The translations under genes and the position numbers were made by a program. A stretch of 64,000 nucleotides of DNA from Eurosta solidaginis. Its lineage: Eukaryota; Arthropoda; Insecta; Diptera; Tephritidae. The DNA lies in NCBI RefSeq assembly GCF_040869045.1, contig NC_090322.1, positions 172,870,672 through 172,934,671 of the forward strand. Reading direction: 5' to 3'. Below, one piece after another: positions 53,779 through 64,000 of this stretch; the first letter of the stretch is position 1; each line of letters opens with the position of its first letter. The notes under the pieces are model-generated. The model saw nothing but the letters and a program-made list of their open reading frames with translations, was not told where the DNA came from and did no database searches.

Positions 53779-55511
53779 TATAAAATTCATCTGTCACGGT
53801 TTTAGAGGCTGAACTCCTCCGAAACGGCTGAACCGATTCTCATGAAATTTTGTGAGCATATTGGGTAGGTCTGAGAATCGCCCAACGTCTACCTTTTTTT
53901 TCGCTACGTGTCTAGGGTCTTGAGATCAAAACGTGGACCCGGGTATCCCTAGAATGTGTTTATACAATATGGATGTCAAATCAAAGCTGTTGATGAGTGC
54001 TATAGTACAGGATCATTTTCATACCCCTGGGTGACTAGGGTCTTGAGATATCAAATGAAAGCTGTTGATGAGTGCTATAGTACAGGATCATTTTCATACC
54101 CCTGGGTGACTAGGGTCTTGAGATATAGGCCAAAATGTGGACCCGGATACCCTTAGAATGTGTTTATACAATATTGATGTCAAATGAAAGTTTTCATACA
54201 ACTGGGAGGCTAGTGTCTCGAGATATACCCCAAAACGTGGACCCGGGTACCCCTAGAATGTGTTATACAATATGGATATCAAATGAAAACTGTTGATGAG
54301 TGCTATAGTACAGGATAATTTTCATACAACTGGGAGGCTAGGGTCTCGAGATATAGCCCAAAACGTGGACCCGGGTACCCCTAGAATGTGTTTATACAAT
54401 ATGGATATCAAATGAAAGTTGTTGATGAGTGCTATAGTACGGGATAATTTTCATACAACTGGGATGCTGGGGTCTCGAGATATAGCCCAAAACGTGGACC
54501 CGGGTACCCCTAGAATGTGTTATACAATATGGATATCAAATGAAAACTGTTGATGAGTGCTATAGTACAAGATAATTTTCATACAACTGGGAGGCTAAGG
54601 TCTCGAGATATAGCCCAAAACGTGGACCCGGATACACGTAGAATGTGTTTTTACATTATGGGTTTCAAATTGAAGCTGTTGATCTATGCTTTAGTACAGA
54701 GTAAGTTTTACACCGCTGGGTGACTACGGTCTCGAGGTATAGGCCAAAACATGGACCCGGATACACCTAGAATGTGTTTTTATATTATGGGTATCATATT
54801 GAAGCTGTTGATGTGTGCTATAATACAGAGTAAGTTTTACACCGCTGAGTGACTAGGGTCTCGAGATATAGGCCAAAACATGGACCCGGATACCCCTAGA
54901 ATGTATGCGTATTATGGATATCAAATGAAAGCTATTGCTGAGAGCTTTAAAGTAATTTTCATTGCGATATTCGATTTAGTCGCATCAACCTGGCAAAACA
55001 GATAAATATACATGCGAAGCCGAAATAAAGACATGAATTAATAATACCTACATACCTAAGTATTTACATACGCCCTATACGATTTGACTGAAATTTGGTA
55101 TATAAATTTGCCTATATTAGTATTTACGACGCTTTTTTCCGGGAAGTATACCAGAGACGGACTGGGACTGGGATTAAGACTAGGACTGGGACTTGGACAG
55201 AGACTCGGAGTGGGACTGGGACTGAGACTCGGAATGGGACTGGAACAAAATACATACCACCCTCTGGGACTGGCAATAAGAGATTAAGAAGAAGGAGAAA
55301 AATTTGAGAGAAGAGAAAAGAGAGAAGGAGACTGAGAAAAAGATAGAATGAGACGAAGATGGAGATGAAGCGAAAAAGACGGAGGAAGGAGTGAATAAAA
55401 AGATTAGGAAAAAGAGTAGAGGGGTACGGCAGAGTTTCACGGAAAAAGCTTATTAAAATGTATGCAGATAGGCCACATTTAGGGCAGAACAACGTCTGCC
55501 TGGTCTGCTAG
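53779..55511 (+). mobile_element. Helitron-like non-autonomous element, copy 1 (left arm of palindrome)
   Basis: The 5' region ATAAAATTCATCTGTCACGG, GAACTCCTCCGAAACGGCTG and CATGAAATTTTGTGAGCATA matches the start of copy 2; the first ~9 bases with the TC end are lost. It holds about 8 tandem ~128-bp modules (53930-54930), a GGGACTGGGACTGGGA tract and a purine tract (55150-55435). The 3' end is hairpin GGCAGA-ACAACG-TCTGCC, then TGGTCTGCTAG|T. Hairpin plus CTAG end plus lack of TSD are Helitron hallmarks. No Rep/helicase gene. Confidence 0.8.
53930..54930 (+). repeat. Array of ~8 modules of ~128 bp (left arm)
   Basis: Unit landmarks: ACCCGGGTACCCCTAGAATG, TGTTTATACAATATGGATAT, CAAATGAAAGCTGTTGATGA, GTGCTATAGTACAGGATAAT, TCATACAACTGGGAGGCTAG, GGTCTCGAGATATAGCCCAA, AACGTGG. 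Units start near 53938, 54140, 54238, 54368, 54493, 54622, 54754 and 54886; one is partly deleted. Confidence 0.8.
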
Positions 55512-55539
55512 TATGTAATAAAATCATATACATATGTTA

Positions 55540-57679
55540 CTAGCAGACCAGGCAGACGTTGTTCTGCCCTAAATTTGGTCTATCTGCATACATTTTAATA
55601 AGCTGTTTCCGTCTAACTCTGCCCTACCCTCTACACTTTTTCCTAATCTTTTTATTCACTCCTCCCTCCGTCTTTTTCGCTTCATCTCCATCTTCGTCTC
55701 ATTCTATCTCTTCTCAGTCTCCTTCTCTCTTTTCTCTTCTCTCATTTCTCCTTAGTCTTCATCTCTTATTGCCAGTCCCATAGGGTGATATGTATTTTGT
55801 TCCAGTCCCATTCCGTGTCTCAGTCCCAGTCCCAGTCCGTCTCTGGTATACTTCCCTGAAAAAAGCATCGTAAATACTAATATAGGCAAATTTATATGCG
55901 AAATTACAGGCAACTCGAATGGGACGTATGTAAATAAGTATGTGGGTATTATTAATTCTTGTCTTTATTTCGGCTTCGCATGCATATTTATCAGTTTTGC
56001 CAGGTTGATGCGACTAAATCGAATATCAATGAACTTTAGAGCTCTCAGCAACAGCTTTCATTTGATATCCATAATACATACACATTCTAGGGGTATCCGG
56101 GTCCATGTTTTGGCCTAAATCTCGAGACCATAGTCACTCAGCGGTGTAAAACTTACTCTGTATTAAAGCACACATCAACAGCTTCAATTTGATATCCATA
56201 ATGCAAAAACATATTCTAGGTGTATCCGGGTCCATGTTTTAGCCTATATCTCGAGACCGTAGTCACCCAGCGGTGTAAAACTTACTCTGCACTAAAGCAT
56301 ACATCAACAGCTTCAATTTGATATCCATAATGTAAAAACACATTCTAGGTGTATCCGGGTCCAATTTTTAGCCTACATCTCTAGACCCTAGACACCCAGC
56401 GGCATAAAACTTACTCTGTATTAAAGCACACATCAACAGCTTCAATTTGATACCCATAATGTAAAAACACATCCTAGTGTTACCCTGATCCACGTTTTGG
56501 CCTATATCTCGAGATCCTAGTCACCAATAGGTATGAAAACTACCTTGTACTAAAGCACTCATCAACAGCTTCAATTTGATACCCACAATGTAAAAACATT
56601 GTCTAGGCGTTCACGCGCCCACGTTTGGCCTATATCTCCAGACCCTAGTCACCCAGTTGTATGAAAATTATCCTGTACTATAGCACTCATCAACAGTTTT
56701 CATTTGATATCCATATTGTATAAACACATTCTAGGGGTACCCAGGTCCACGTTTTGGGCTATATCTCGAGACCCTAGCCTCCCAGTTGTATGAAAATTAT
56801 CCTGTACTATAGCACTCATCAACAACTTTCATTTGATATCCATATTGTATAAACACATCCTAGGGGTACCAGGGTCCACGTTTTGGGCTATATATCGAGA
56901 CCCTAGCCTCCCAGTTGTATGAAAATTATCCTGTACTATAGCACTCATCAACAGTTTTCATTTGATATCCATATTGTATAAACACATCCTAGTGTTGCCC
57001 TGATCCACGTTTTGGCCTATATCTCGAGACCCTAGTCACCAATAGGTATGAAAACTACCCTGTACTAAAGCACTCATCAACAGCTTCAAATTGATACCCA
57101 CAATGTAAAAACACTGTCTTGGCGTTCACGGGCCCACGTTTGGCCTATATCTCCAGACCCTAGTCACCCAGTTGTATGAAAATTATCCTGTAATATAGCA
57201 CTCATCAACAGTTTTCATTTGATATCCATATTGTATAAACACATTCTAGGGGTACCCGGGTCCACGTTTTGGGCTATATCTCGAGACCCTAGCCTCCCAG
57301 TTGTATGAAAATTATCCTGTACTATAGCACTCATCAACAACTTTCATTTGATAACCATATTGTATAAACACATCCCAGGGGTACCCGGGTCCACGTTTTG
57401 GGCCATATCTCGAGACCCTACCCTCCCAGTTGTATGAATATTATCCTGTACTATAGCACTCATCAACAGCTTTCATTTGACATCCTTATTGTATAAACAC
57501 ATTCTAGGGGTACCCGGGTCCACGTTTTGATCTCACGTAGACACGTAGCGAAAAAAAGGTAGACGTTGGCCGATTCTCAGACCTACCCAATATGCTCACA
57601 AAATTTCATGAGAATCGGTTCAACCGTTTCGGAGGAGTTCAGCCTCTAAAACCGTGACAGAAGAATTTTATATATTAGA
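55540..57679 (-). mobile_element. Helitron-like non-autonomous element, copy 2 (right arm)
   Basis: Complete on the minus strand: 5' A|TCTAATATATAAAATTCTT at 57679, about 12 modules (56040-57530), a pyrimidine tract (55590-55860), hairpin GGCAGA..TCTGCC and CTAG|T at 55540. It is the inverted partner of copy 1, separated by 28 bp (TATGTAATAAAATCATATAC and ATATGTTA). The module number differs between arms (about 8 and 12), so the arms are not a simple recent inversion of one copy. Confidence 0.82.
56040..57530 (-). repeat. Array of ~12 modules of ~128 bp (right arm)
   Basis: Same unit as in the left arm, inverted. Variant units with GGCGTTCACG and AATAGGTATGAAAACTACC appear twice (about 56520-56620 and 57045-57145), implying a block duplication of roughly 510 bp, or four units. 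Confidence 0.8.
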
Positions 57680-57923
57680 TTTCTAATTGCTGTTTTTGTG
57701 TACGGGTCCCTTTTTCGCTCTTATTTGGATTCCAAATCTCAAAATAAAGTGTTGGTTATAAAGATGGAGATTCGGGCTATTAGCGAGCTTTGGGCAATTT
57801 TGGTCGTAGTGCTTTTGTTTAGCTATATTTTATTAAAATAATTTGTGAAAAAAAAACGATTGTGAACACACAAAGAAATCTATTTGTACTATGGGATTAT
57901 TGTGAATATTTGCACTGCATTAC
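57680..57923. other. Spacer; no gene recognised
   Basis: Unique AT-rich DNA between the Helitron-like copy and the Transib element. Confidence 0.4.
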
Positions 57924-57928
57924 CGGCA

Positions 57929-60271
57929 CACAGTGGACTGGATTTGGCTTTCAGTGGACTTAGGGAAATGAAAAAAATATTAGTTAATAACACAAAAACT
58001 TTGATGGGGATCGATTTTAAGTCTCATTACATGACGTTTTTATATATGAGGATTTTTTCATAAAGTCTTAAACAAAAAAGTTATAGCAAATAAAAAAAAT
58101 TTATGTATGGGAAAAATCACATTTTTACCGTTAACTCATTTTCCTCACATTTCCTCAAAACTTTACAAAAAATTTATTAATATACTTAGGGTTATATACT
58201 ATGCAATGTACTCGGTTTCATGGTTCGAAAAGGTTCGTGTTTTTTTTTGTCTTTTTTTGTTGATTTTAGTATTGCGAATCACTTTTTAATTTTGGGTAGA
58301 TTTTAAAAACAAAAATATTTTTTTTTTGTTTTTGTTTTTTTTTTTTTTTTTTGGTTTTTGTTTTAATCTTAGTATTGCGAATCACTTTTTAATTTTGGGT
58401 AATTTAAAAAAAAAAATATTTGATAATTCATATTATACATTTAATGTTTTTATATTGAAGTTATATTTAACAATCCAAAAAAGTTTCAAATCAAAAATTT
58501 AGCTATTCTAGCTTGTTCGTTAGTACCAAAAGAGTAATTAAAAGCACAAATTATTCGATCGGTCAATAGTCCATGAAATCCCCTAATATATATATATAGG
58601 TATATGACCAAACAAAAAAATAAAAAATTTTTTGTTTTATTATTTTAAGTAAATGTTGCGCTTCATATGTAGTATTTATATTCGCACCCAATTAAAATTG
58701 AGAAACTAAAATATTTAGTTTTCTGTATCATAGTCGAGGTTTTGCGGTAGGAGTAGTAGAGATTTCACTTCTTCGGATATTTCCTCATGCTTACTAGGTA
58801 ATTTCGATCTCCTCGATGAAATAAATGGGTCAGAAGTAACTAACAAATTATTTAAAATGTCCTCATTTGTGGCTTTGCGGCTAATGTTTCTTGCATAGTC
58901 TCGATGATATTCTCTAAAATTTTTATTTTTGGATACAGCGACTTCTTTGGACAACTTTCCAATAGGAATGGAACCAAAATGCTCTATTATTGAAGCTCCA
59001 TGTACTAAAATTTTATGCACACTTGAAGCTTGAAGGCATGGAATACCATTCATATAGTTCGACGTAAACTCGAATGGTTTCTCTGGCGTACATGTTGAAC
59101 TTTTGTACATCTATTGGACACCCACATGAAAGTGCCCCTAATATTGTAGAGAATCTTTGAATGAGATTTTCACTAACAGCAGTTATAGAGGCGGTAGTTT
59201 TAATGTCAGTGAAAATCGTCTAGCGGTATTTCCATCATTCGTTGTACCGTGTCCTTGCTTTACCACGTCTACCAATAAACCAGTCTGGTTTCTGAAAGAA
59301 TTCTGTACTGCGCTCCGTTTTTCTTCCAATTTGGATTTATTATCTCCTTTCGCTATCCACGATTTAAATTCTAATCGGTAAGACATATGAAGAATATACT
59401 CTATAAACCGAATTATCGCATGCAGAGCTGACATCTCATATTTGTAAATATCAACATCTATGTTTAAAATTCAAGTGAGGTCGTTCATCTCTTTTGGGGT
59501 AGCCTTACATATTTCACAACGTTGCGTGAATGTATCACTCAAAATTGATGAAGCATTTCCATCAATCATGGTTAGTACTAATGAGTGACTGACTTGAACT
59601 TTTTCACATTTTGTTTCCGTTAAATTGTCGATTTCGAATTGAATCGCACTCATTTCTTGAGTGATAGTATATTTGTTTTCTTGCACAAATTTGAAAAAAT
59701 TTCGTCGAGTTTTCGCGAATTTTGCACAAATTTTTAAAATAAAATTGAAAGCTTTTGGGTTAGACCTTAATACATATTTTTATTGAGAAATAGTAAAAAT
59801 TATTTTAGTGAAGCCAAAATTGCTGGAAATTGGAAAAAATACCTAGATGTACACATATGCTCGTTAGGGTATGTCGATATTGTAATTTCTACCTTCGATG
59901 GTTAATAAAATAGCAGAAATGTTAGGATTAATAATATTAGTACTTTATTTTTCGGTCTTCAATCTAATAATGAACCGGAAGTCCACCATCTTCTTTTTCT
60001 TCCATTTTCTTCCTTTACAGTGATGTATTTATGCTTATTCTATTAATTAGTTCCCATGGTTGTATTTTTTGCTTATTCTGTTACATTAGTTGACATGGTT
60101 GCATTTATGATCTTACAATATGAAACCCGGTTACTAAAAGTGTTATAACTTTTTTAAATTAGGTTTTACGAAAAAATGTTATATAACAATAAATTATGGA
60201 AAAAGATCACACAATACGAAAATGCACATTTAAAGTCCTAAGTCCCAACTTTTCAATTTCGGTCCACTGTG
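57929..60271 (-). mobile_element. Transib (RAG1-related) DNA transposon, 2343 bp
   Basis: Left end CACAGTGGACTGGATTTGGC...GTGGACTTAGG; right end reverse complement CACAGTGGACCGAAATTGAA...GGGACTTAGG. Both outermost 10 bases are identical, and the first seven, CACAGTG, equal the V(D)J recombination heptamer. The 5-bp TSD CGGCA is exact at 57924-57928 and 60272-60276. Five-bp GC-rich TSDs are typical of Transib. A decayed transposase lies inside on the minus strand. About 2.3 kb compares with ~3 kb for autonomous members, so the N-terminal coding part is probably lost. Confidence 0.92.
58715..59760 (-). pseudogene. Transib transposase remnant (RAG1-core homologue)
   Basis: Minus strand in order: RSNPKAFNFILKICAKF, VSHSLVLTMIDGN (candidate second catalytic Asp near 59563), CEICKATPKEMNDL (zinc pair near 59518/59509), a TGA at 59471-59473, MSALHAIIRFIEYILHMSYR, NQTGLLVDVVKQGHGTTNDG, NTARRF, then frameshifted VSENLIQRFSTILGALSCG, MYARETIRVYVELYEWYSMP, frameshifted SSVHKILVHGASIIEHF, IPIGKLSKEVAVSKNKNFRE, TNEDILNNLLVTSDPFIS. 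CTLC..., GN.ARR, HK.L.H...I and IG...NK..R are also seen in RAG1 in this order. The usual Glu before '..NK' is Val (near 58936). Inactive. Confidence 0.85.
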
Positions 60272-60276
60272 CGGCA

Positions 60277-60426
60277 GTTGCTACCATACGCCAGATGGCA
60301 GCGCGAACTGTAAGTTTTAATTTATTGATAGAATAGCTGATTTCTGTTGATATTTGATAAGAGACTTTTATATTGGTTGCGCAAGATGCGCACGGGTCCG
60401 GCTCGTTAATAAATAAAAAAAAAAAT
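60277..60426. other. Spacer; no gene recognised
   Basis: Short AT-rich spacer with AAATAAAAAAAAAAATAATG near the LINE tip. Confidence 0.35.
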
Positions 60427-60500
60427 AATGAACAGGATTAGCCTGGTGTCATTGGGCCACTTGAGGACAGAGCGGTGCCACAACGTCCAATTATTATTAT
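60427..60500 (+). repeat. CR1-type LINE 3' tip with (ATT)n tail
   Basis: GAACAGGATTAGCCTGGTG, CATTGGGCCACTTGAGG and CCACAACGTCCA, followed by ATTATTATTATTATTAC. About 68 bp of the LINE end defined at 5454-5512; an extreme 5' truncation. Confidence 0.75.
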
Positions 60501-60944
60501 TATTACAAGCGTCTGGATTTCGAATACTGCTCTGATCTTCCAGCTAAGATGTACGAGTATGTGTCTAGCTTGTTTTTACGTTGTCGTCGTTGTTGTTTTG
60601 TTGTTTTTGTTTTATTGTTTACTAATATCGGGTGAAAGTGTTGTATTGTGATGTGCGATATTTGATAAAATTTGCCACAGCTATGACGGTACTACACTAA
60701 AAACTATGCCAGATTTGATTCGTCTGTTCCCAATTCTTTAATGCATTTTAGTTGCCTTCTCGGACAAGTCCAACAGCTTTCAGAAACGACACATGAGATC
60801 CTTTAAGTTGTTGGCACAGGCCTTTATGGTACCTATATAAGTCCTAAATTTATTCCACCTTGCTGATATGTGCTATATAATCCCAAGGCAAATCAGAATA
60901 TTGTTAAAAAGGTGAGTCACTTTTTGTTTTTATTTTAAACGAGG
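60501..60944. other. No gene recognised
   Basis: TTGTCGTCGTTGTTGTTTTG tract near 60583; no coding support. Confidence 0.35.
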
Positions 60945-62170
60945 ATTTATGTGCTTATCTGTAATAGGGGCGATGACCCCACCTTTGTTACTGCTGTAAG
61001 GAACGCGGTTTTGGACCTGACTCTTGTCTCTAAAGATGTTTTTGTTGTTGTTCTGGCCGTCCGGGTAACGGGCCGGTATGTTATCTTTGATCATTCCTTC
61101 TCTGACCACGTGTATACACAGTTCTCTCCTGATGAGTCACTGTATAGTTCCAAGCTGGATGAAATTCTGACCAGAGCACCTCCGACGTTATCCGAAACTG
61201 CTGTGGATGCCGTGCTGTATAAACTCACTCTGTCTTGTAATATTGCTTTTCATAACTCATGCCCACTGAAAACTCATATTGGTAGGTGTAAACCTGTGTA
61301 GTATTTGGAGACCTTTACTGACCTCAGTGGCAGTTAGGAACTCAGGGGCAGCTTGGAACTCTCTCCAAGTGCGGTACATTGGTCGTACGATTTTCTTCTA
61401 AGGCGTTTTGGTCTGGTGGAGAGCGCTAGACACTACATCTAAGGTCAAAAGGTTGGAAGCAGTGCAGAAATGTAAATATCTCGGCCGGGACGTATTTGAC
61501 TCTTACCTTATCTAACCTACAATGGACAGCTCTTTTTAACAACATCGGCGCTTTTAGCACAACACATATCATGCTATTGAAATTCAAGTCAAACGTGAAT
61601 GCGGTACTTCATTAGGCCTCGTCTACATTAGGCAATTCAGTATTATTACCAACTGCGACTTTATCCTAAACAGGACAGACTATTGTGTGCCGACAGCTAC
61701 CCTCCGTATAAGCTTTAACCCAATCATTGCTTCTAGAAAGGAGTAGTATATTCGTTAATTTGTTCAAGGATGATTCAAAGTTAAAAGGTAGATTTCGTAG
61801 GGCTTTTCAGTAAGATGCTAGCTGCAAGCCCCAAGTTCAAGTTTTTCCAAGCGAAAGATGTGATGCCACTCAGTGCTAATGGCACTTAAGGCTCAGAGCT
61901 CGATTGCTGTCTGTAAGTGACTGACCTCGCTTGCCATTGCCTCCAAATCTTTCAAGCAGAAGTTACAGCGATGGAGAATGAGGTGGACGGGCTGATATCC
62001 ATTGCTACGACGGCAAGTGGTCTTCGATTTTCAGACCTCGTTTGCGATTGCCTCCATCAATTTTTAGATTAAGATTATCTGTGTGGATCCTTTGCCCCAT
62101 ATGGGCATAATAAAGGGTCACTCTCCAATGAGGTATGTCTTAGTATACTGTAAACCCCTTCTACTCCAGC
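60945..62170 (+). pseudogene. Highly decayed LINE remnant (endonuclease, RT tail, RNase H traces)
   Basis: 60951-61301 is open and reads ICNRGDDPTFVTAVRNAVLD, LTLVSKD, IFDHSFSDHVYTQFS. This is the C-terminal endonuclease segment '.N.G..PTFV...R..VLDLTL...SDH' of RNase H-bearing LINEs. Further on, KRLEAVQKC-like (61440-61470), FKDDSKLKGRF (61773-61805) and FQAEVTAMENEVDGLIS (61957-62005) recall the RT tail and the D and E motifs of RNase H. Most of the RT is deleted. Confidence 0.6.
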
Positions 62171-63520
62171 TGAAAGAAGGCGGATGGGGTGAAATCAGCA
62201 TCTCCCTTCACGCTTTACTGTACAGCTTTGGCTAAACCTAGCCGTAAGTAATTGATTCTCGGCATCTCGTACTCCATAGAGTTTTTCGAGACCGATGTTA
62301 TGTTGAACTGTCCGGTCAATACAGACCTAACATAAACTGTCCATAATGCTGCCAGAATTTGTTTGACGACCAAACGCAAGAACCCCAACGAGACCGATGT
62401 CAGTTTCATTCGAAACTATACCGTTGCTGCGCAAGATTCCGTAAGTAAACACAGCTTAAGTCACCGTTATCATATGTGACGGTCCTTTGCGTTGTCCCAC
62501 TGAGCTCCTCCTAACGTTTCAGTCATCGTAATTCGACAAACCTTACTTACGAGCTTTCTATGCAGAACACTTGGTTAAGCTACGAAGCATAGTTGGTACT
62601 GCTCTGATCTGGCATGTTCGTATATATATATATATATATATAGATGTACATATATCTGTATTCGGCTAATAAACTGTAAAAATTAGTACCATTCTACACA
62701 CATTTTATTCTCACAAGGATCGTGTGTTTGTTACATTCTTTTGTGCATTTGCTGCCAAAAACAGAACGAAAGTCATTTACATACTTACATACATATGCAC
62801 ATTTAAACCATTTTATTATAATACCTCCTACTTACTATCTACTTCATAATTCAACAAACTCTGCTGTTTCTACTGCTGTGCTGTAAGTTACCACATGCTG
62901 AGCTTGCCATTTATTGTTGTTGTTATGCAGCTACATAGCTACTTTGTACCAGTAATCCAGTGGAAAGGACTGACGTTTTGTTGTAAAGGACATTGCCATT
63001 TTGACTTAAAAAGTGGCCACTCACCGGCTTACAGTTACTTTCTAACACTTTATTATAATTGGCATGCAGTCTGTTGAACAATGTTTACTGTTTTTGTTGT
63101 TGCTAATATCATGGTTATGCTATTACATGTTTTAGTTGGTTGTAACGTCATGTAGGATTTGTGGAAGTCTGCAAAACCAAGGCAAGGAGAAAGCTTCAGT
63201 GCATAGTCAATCTAATTTTATTGTGAGGCGTGAGTACCAAGCATATGTGGGTGTATGTCTCAAAAAGGAATGTTTTTGACCTAACTAGAGGTCGCCTAGG
63301 GGTTGACATGAACCACAATAGAGGTAACTTTACGAGCAACAGAAAAACTTTGAGCTTTTTGAAAGAAATTCGTTGTCATCGGTTGATACCGACAAGCCAT
63401 TGTTTTATTAGCGATATCGAATTATTATCTAATATATTAACAAAATTGATAGCACTCAGATAAGAAGATAGTTTTTTTTTATTACGAATCGATAATTAAT
63501 AACGAATCGATAAATGTTCC
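62171..63520. other. No gene recognised
   Basis: Includes a (TA)n tract at 62621-62642. Nothing coding that I can support. Confidence 0.35.
62621..62642. repeat. (TA)n microsatellite
   Basis: Eleven TA units. Confidence 0.9.
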
Positions 63521-63529
63521 ATAACCCTG

Positions 63530-63870
63530 CAGTCAAACCAACTAGTTGTATACTAGAAGAATTCTAGTTTGCCAAAAATCCTAACTAGTATGAGTTCTGT
63601 CTTTTTTCCATATTAGCAATTGGTATTTTTAACACGGCGATGTCCTACGAAATATCAATTGCCAGCCTCTGCATCAGCATAATACCAATTGACAAACTAG
63701 TTATTATACATATACATCATATCATACCAACTGTGACCTACCAGTTAGTGTATTCATTATCAACATACCAGTTGGCATACCACTCAGTGTATGCATCATT
63801 GTAATACTAGTTGTCATACTAGTGGATATTTCCATCAGCATCCTACTAGTTAATATACCAGTCCTAGTTG
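63530..63870 (+). repeat. Minisatellite of ACTAGTTGTCAT-type units
   Basis: Irregular 20-40-bp units: CCAACTAGTTGTATACTAG, CATACCAGTTGGCATACC, ACTCAGTGTATGCATCA, TAATACTAGTTGTCATAC. Many units are locally palindromic. Confidence 0.7.
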
Positions 63871-63945
63871 GGTTGAAGAATTACTTGAAAATTTATAAAT
63901 TAGCTCAAATTTGTTTTATTCATTATATTTCCTATATAGATAAAG

Positions 63946-64000
63946 TATGTATATTAGACTGGGTCGATTTATTAACCGATATCGCGCCATCGATTTTTCG
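63946..64000 (+). repeat. Start of unclassified repeat, cut by window end
   Basis: TATGTATATTAGACTGGGTC, GATTTATTAACCGATATCGC, GCCATCGATTTTTCG match the reverse of 25090-25160 almost exactly. The element continues beyond the window. Confidence 0.7.

Noticed and set aside
55084..55492. Gly-Leu and Gly-Thr repeat frames
   Set aside because: Products of the GGGACTGGGACT tract in three frames.

Overview
The window looks like repeat-rich intergenic DNA from a higher dipteran insect. A tephritid fruit fly is my best guess, an inference from familiar repeat families and not shown directly. It is AT-rich, has no long host gene that I can support, no rRNA and no free-standing tRNA. Nearly every coding-like stretch is a decayed transposable element, and many elements are nested and still carry readable target-site duplications (TSDs).

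Layout. 0.2-5.5 kb: a CR1/Jockey-type LINE remnant split by a 5'-truncated RNase H-bearing LINE with a 9-bp TSD. 6.8-7.8 kb: an interspersed repeat that recurs at 20.6-24.0 and 25.2-25.6 kb. 8.9-10.1 kb: an R1-like LINE tail and a minisatellite. 11.1-12.7 kb: a CACTGAA-ended DNA transposon with a tRNA-derived SINE inside it. 14.7-15.0 kb: a LINE C-terminus. 18.8-19.7 kb: a higher-order minisatellite. 21.9-23.2 kb: a Penelope-like element (PLE) with a GIY-YIG domain and a hammerhead-like motif, inserted in the interspersed repeat. 27.1-29.7 kb: an EnSpm/CACTA-like transposon. 29.9 kb: a hAT-type MITE. 31.6-32.1 kb: a 122-bp satellite. 32.2 and 34.0 kb: two more SINEs. 35.3-36.2 kb: a Helitron-like copy holding a LINE tail. 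37.0-38.5 kb: a solo LTR split by a 1-kb foldback element. 41.2-42.7 kb: an RTE remnant. 42.9-45.4 kb: a DDE-like transposase gene of a family I cannot name, with an intron and flanking TIRs. 46.1-47.3 kb: an inverted PLE. 47.5-51.0 kb: a nearly full-length LINE. 51.5-52.4 kb: a TTATCG-type minisatellite with an old SINE. 53.8-57.7 kb: two Helitron-like elements forming a giant near-palindrome. 57.9-60.3 kb: a Transib (RAG1-like) element with CACAGTG termini and a 5-bp TSD. 60.9-62.2 kb: another LINE remnant. 63.5-64.0 kb: a minisatellite and the start of a repeat also seen at 25.1 kb.

There are no operon-like groups; the neighbour relations are insertion histories. The most interesting items are the unclassified transposase family at 42.9-45.4 kb, the structurally complete Transib element, hammerhead-like motifs at PLE ends, the Helitron palindrome, and a ~128-bp tandem module shared by otherwise different repeat families.
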